DNA of 7,441 nt from Planctomycetota bacterium. Its GTDB lineage: Bacteria > Planctomycetota > UBA8108 > UBA1146 > JAJFFE01. Location of the stretch: positions 1 through 7,441 of the forward strand of contig JAGQRC010000159.1 of assembly GCA_020425835.1 (NCBI GenBank). Direction: 5' to 3'. The notes beneath the pieces are model-generated. The model was not told the DNA's origin. It did no database searches and saw nothing but the letters and a program-made list of their open reading frames with translations. Numbering within the stretch: position 1 is the first letter of the stretch; every line of letters begins with the position of its first letter. Positions 6,565 to 7,441 of the stretch are shown here, one piece after another. The translations under genes were made by a program, and so were the position numbers.

Positions 6565-7441
6565 ATGGCCGACGACCGCAATCTCCGCTTCGGCACCCGG
6601 GCGATCCACGCCGGTCAGCGACCCGATCCGTCCACCGGCGCGATCATGACGCCGATCTACCAGACATCGACCTACGTCCAAGCTGCGCCGGGCCAGCACC
6701 TCGGCTACGAGTACTCGCGGACCGGGAACCCGACCCGCGCCGCCCTGGAGGCGAATCTCGCCTCGTTGGAGAGCGCAGCCCACGGCCTCTGTTTCGGCAG
6801 CGGCCTCGCGGCGACGGACGCCGTGCTCAAGCTCCTCCAGTCGGGCGACCATGTCGTCGCGGGGGATGATCTCTACGGTGGGACCTACCGCATTTTCGAG
6901 CGCGTCTACCGACCGTTCGGTCTCGACTTCACGTTCGTCGACGCATCCGACCCCGCCAACGTCGAGCGAGCGATGAAGCCGAACACCAAGCTGGTCTGGA
7001 TCGAGACGCCGACCAATCCGCTGTTGAAGATCAGCGACATCGCGGCGCTGTCGGCGCTGTGCCGTCAGAAGAAGGTGCTGTCGGTCGTGGACAACACCTT
7101 CGCCACGCCTTACCTGCAACGGCCGATCGAGCTGGGCGCCGACATCGTCGTGCACTCGGCGACGAAGTACCTCGGCGGTCACTCCGACGTCGTCGGCGGG
7201 GCGGTCATCACCGATGATCCCGCGCTCCACGAACGGCTGGCGTTCATCCAGAACGCGGCGGGAGGGGTGCCGGGGCCGATGGACTGCTTCCTCGTGCTGC
7301 GCGGCACCAAGACGCTCGCGGTGCGGCTGGACCGACATCAGTCCAATGCGGCGCGCGTCGTCGAGTTCCTCACCGCCCACGCCAAGGTGGGTCGCGTCTA
7401 CTACCCGGGGCTGCCGGAGCATCCCGGGCACGACATCGCGA
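6565..7441 (+). CDS. Cystathionine gamma-lyase/gamma-synthase family PLP enzyme (3' end outside window)
   Basis: 292 codons are visible of a family usually 380-400 residues long; the C-terminus lies beyond the right edge. This is a Cys/Met-metabolism PLP enzyme of fold type I. Visible features are TPIYQTSTY (29-37), the phosphate-binding YSRTGNPTR (50-58), the ring-stacking Tyr104 in YGGTYR, ETPTNP (147-152) and Asp176 in [12 protein letters not shown], which pairs with the PLP nitrogen. The Schiff-base Lys201 lies in [16 protein letters not shown] (197-212). Members either cleave cystathionine to cysteine, 2-oxobutyrate and ammonia (lyase) or make it from an activated homoserine (synthase, MetB). 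Residues that help separate the two lie partly in the missing C-terminus. The 3-bp gap after cbs favours a lyase completing reverse transsulfuration, but Rv1077-type neighbours are often labelled MetB, so the symbol is left blank. No strong ribosome site is seen; translation may be coupled to cbs. Confidence 0.9.
   Translation, partial: MADDRNLRFGTRAIHAGQRPDPSTGAIMTPIYQTSTYVQAAPGQHLGYEYSRTGNPTRAALEANLASLESAAHGLCFGSGLAATDAVLKLLQSGDHVVAGDDLYGGTYRIFERVYRPFGLDFTFVDASDPANVERAMKPNTKLVWIETPTNPLLKISDIAALSALCRQKKVLSVVDNTFATPYLQRPIELGADIVVHSATKYLGGHSDVVGGAVITDDPALHERLAFIQNAAGGVPGPMDCFLVLRGTKTLAVRLDRHQSNAARVVEFLTAHAKVGRVYYPGLPEHPGHDIA

Noticed and set aside
4780..7431. Minus-strand frame open for 884 codons upstream of the GGDEF gene, antisense to cbs and the gamma-lyase gene
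   Set aside because: The translation is His/Asp/Arg/Val-rich with no domain I recognise, and it mirrors the codon bias of two well-supported plus-strand genes. Only the last 398 codons (from GTG 4779) look like a protein.

Overview
The window is GC-rich with strong codon bias, leaving long spurious open frames on both strands. The gene set (an Rv1077-type cystathionine beta-synthase, a GAF-GGDEF protein, an anchored lipoprotein and a GT-C/GT2 pair) suggests a high-GC bacterium, perhaps Myxococcota/former Deltaproteobacteria or Planctomycetota. There is no rRNA or marker gene, so this placement is only inference. I see no tRNA, rRNA, CRISPR array, IS element, integrase or phage gene.

Layout, left to right. 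(1) The 3' tail of an unidentified plus-strand gene ends near position 170. (2) A plus-strand two-gene unit (260-2781) encodes a multi-pass GT-C-type membrane glycosyltransferase and a DPM1-like family 2 glycosyltransferase. They overlap by GTGA, so they are probably translationally coupled. The simplest reading is that the GT2 makes a polyprenyl-phosphate sugar and the GT-C protein uses it on the outer side of the inner membrane. (3) Convergent to this, on the minus strand, lie a GAF-GGDEF diguanylate cyclase (4779-3583) and, 153 bp downstream of it, a small lipoprotein (3429-2821). The gap between them holds a 9-bp GC-rich hairpin and a degenerate 14-16 bp tandem repeat. (4) A 408-bp divergent intergenic region (4780-5187) holds an AT-richer patch and two adjacent inverted repeats just upstream of the next operon. 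(5) A plus-strand transsulfuration operon follows. It has a full cystathionine beta-synthase with C-terminal CBS domains and, 3 bp later, a cystathionine gamma-lyase/synthase family enzyme cut by the window end.

The last two genes together form a homocysteine to cystathionine to cysteine route, if the second enzyme acts as a lyase. The first two form a glycan or lipid modification module. The GGDEF protein may sense a small ligand through its GAF domain and make c-di-GMP; nothing in the sequence links it to its neighbours. I found no clear evidence of an undescribed multi-gene system. The best leads are the non-coding structures at 3449-3543 and 5115-5144, the insert in the GAF domain, and the uncharacterised lipoprotein.
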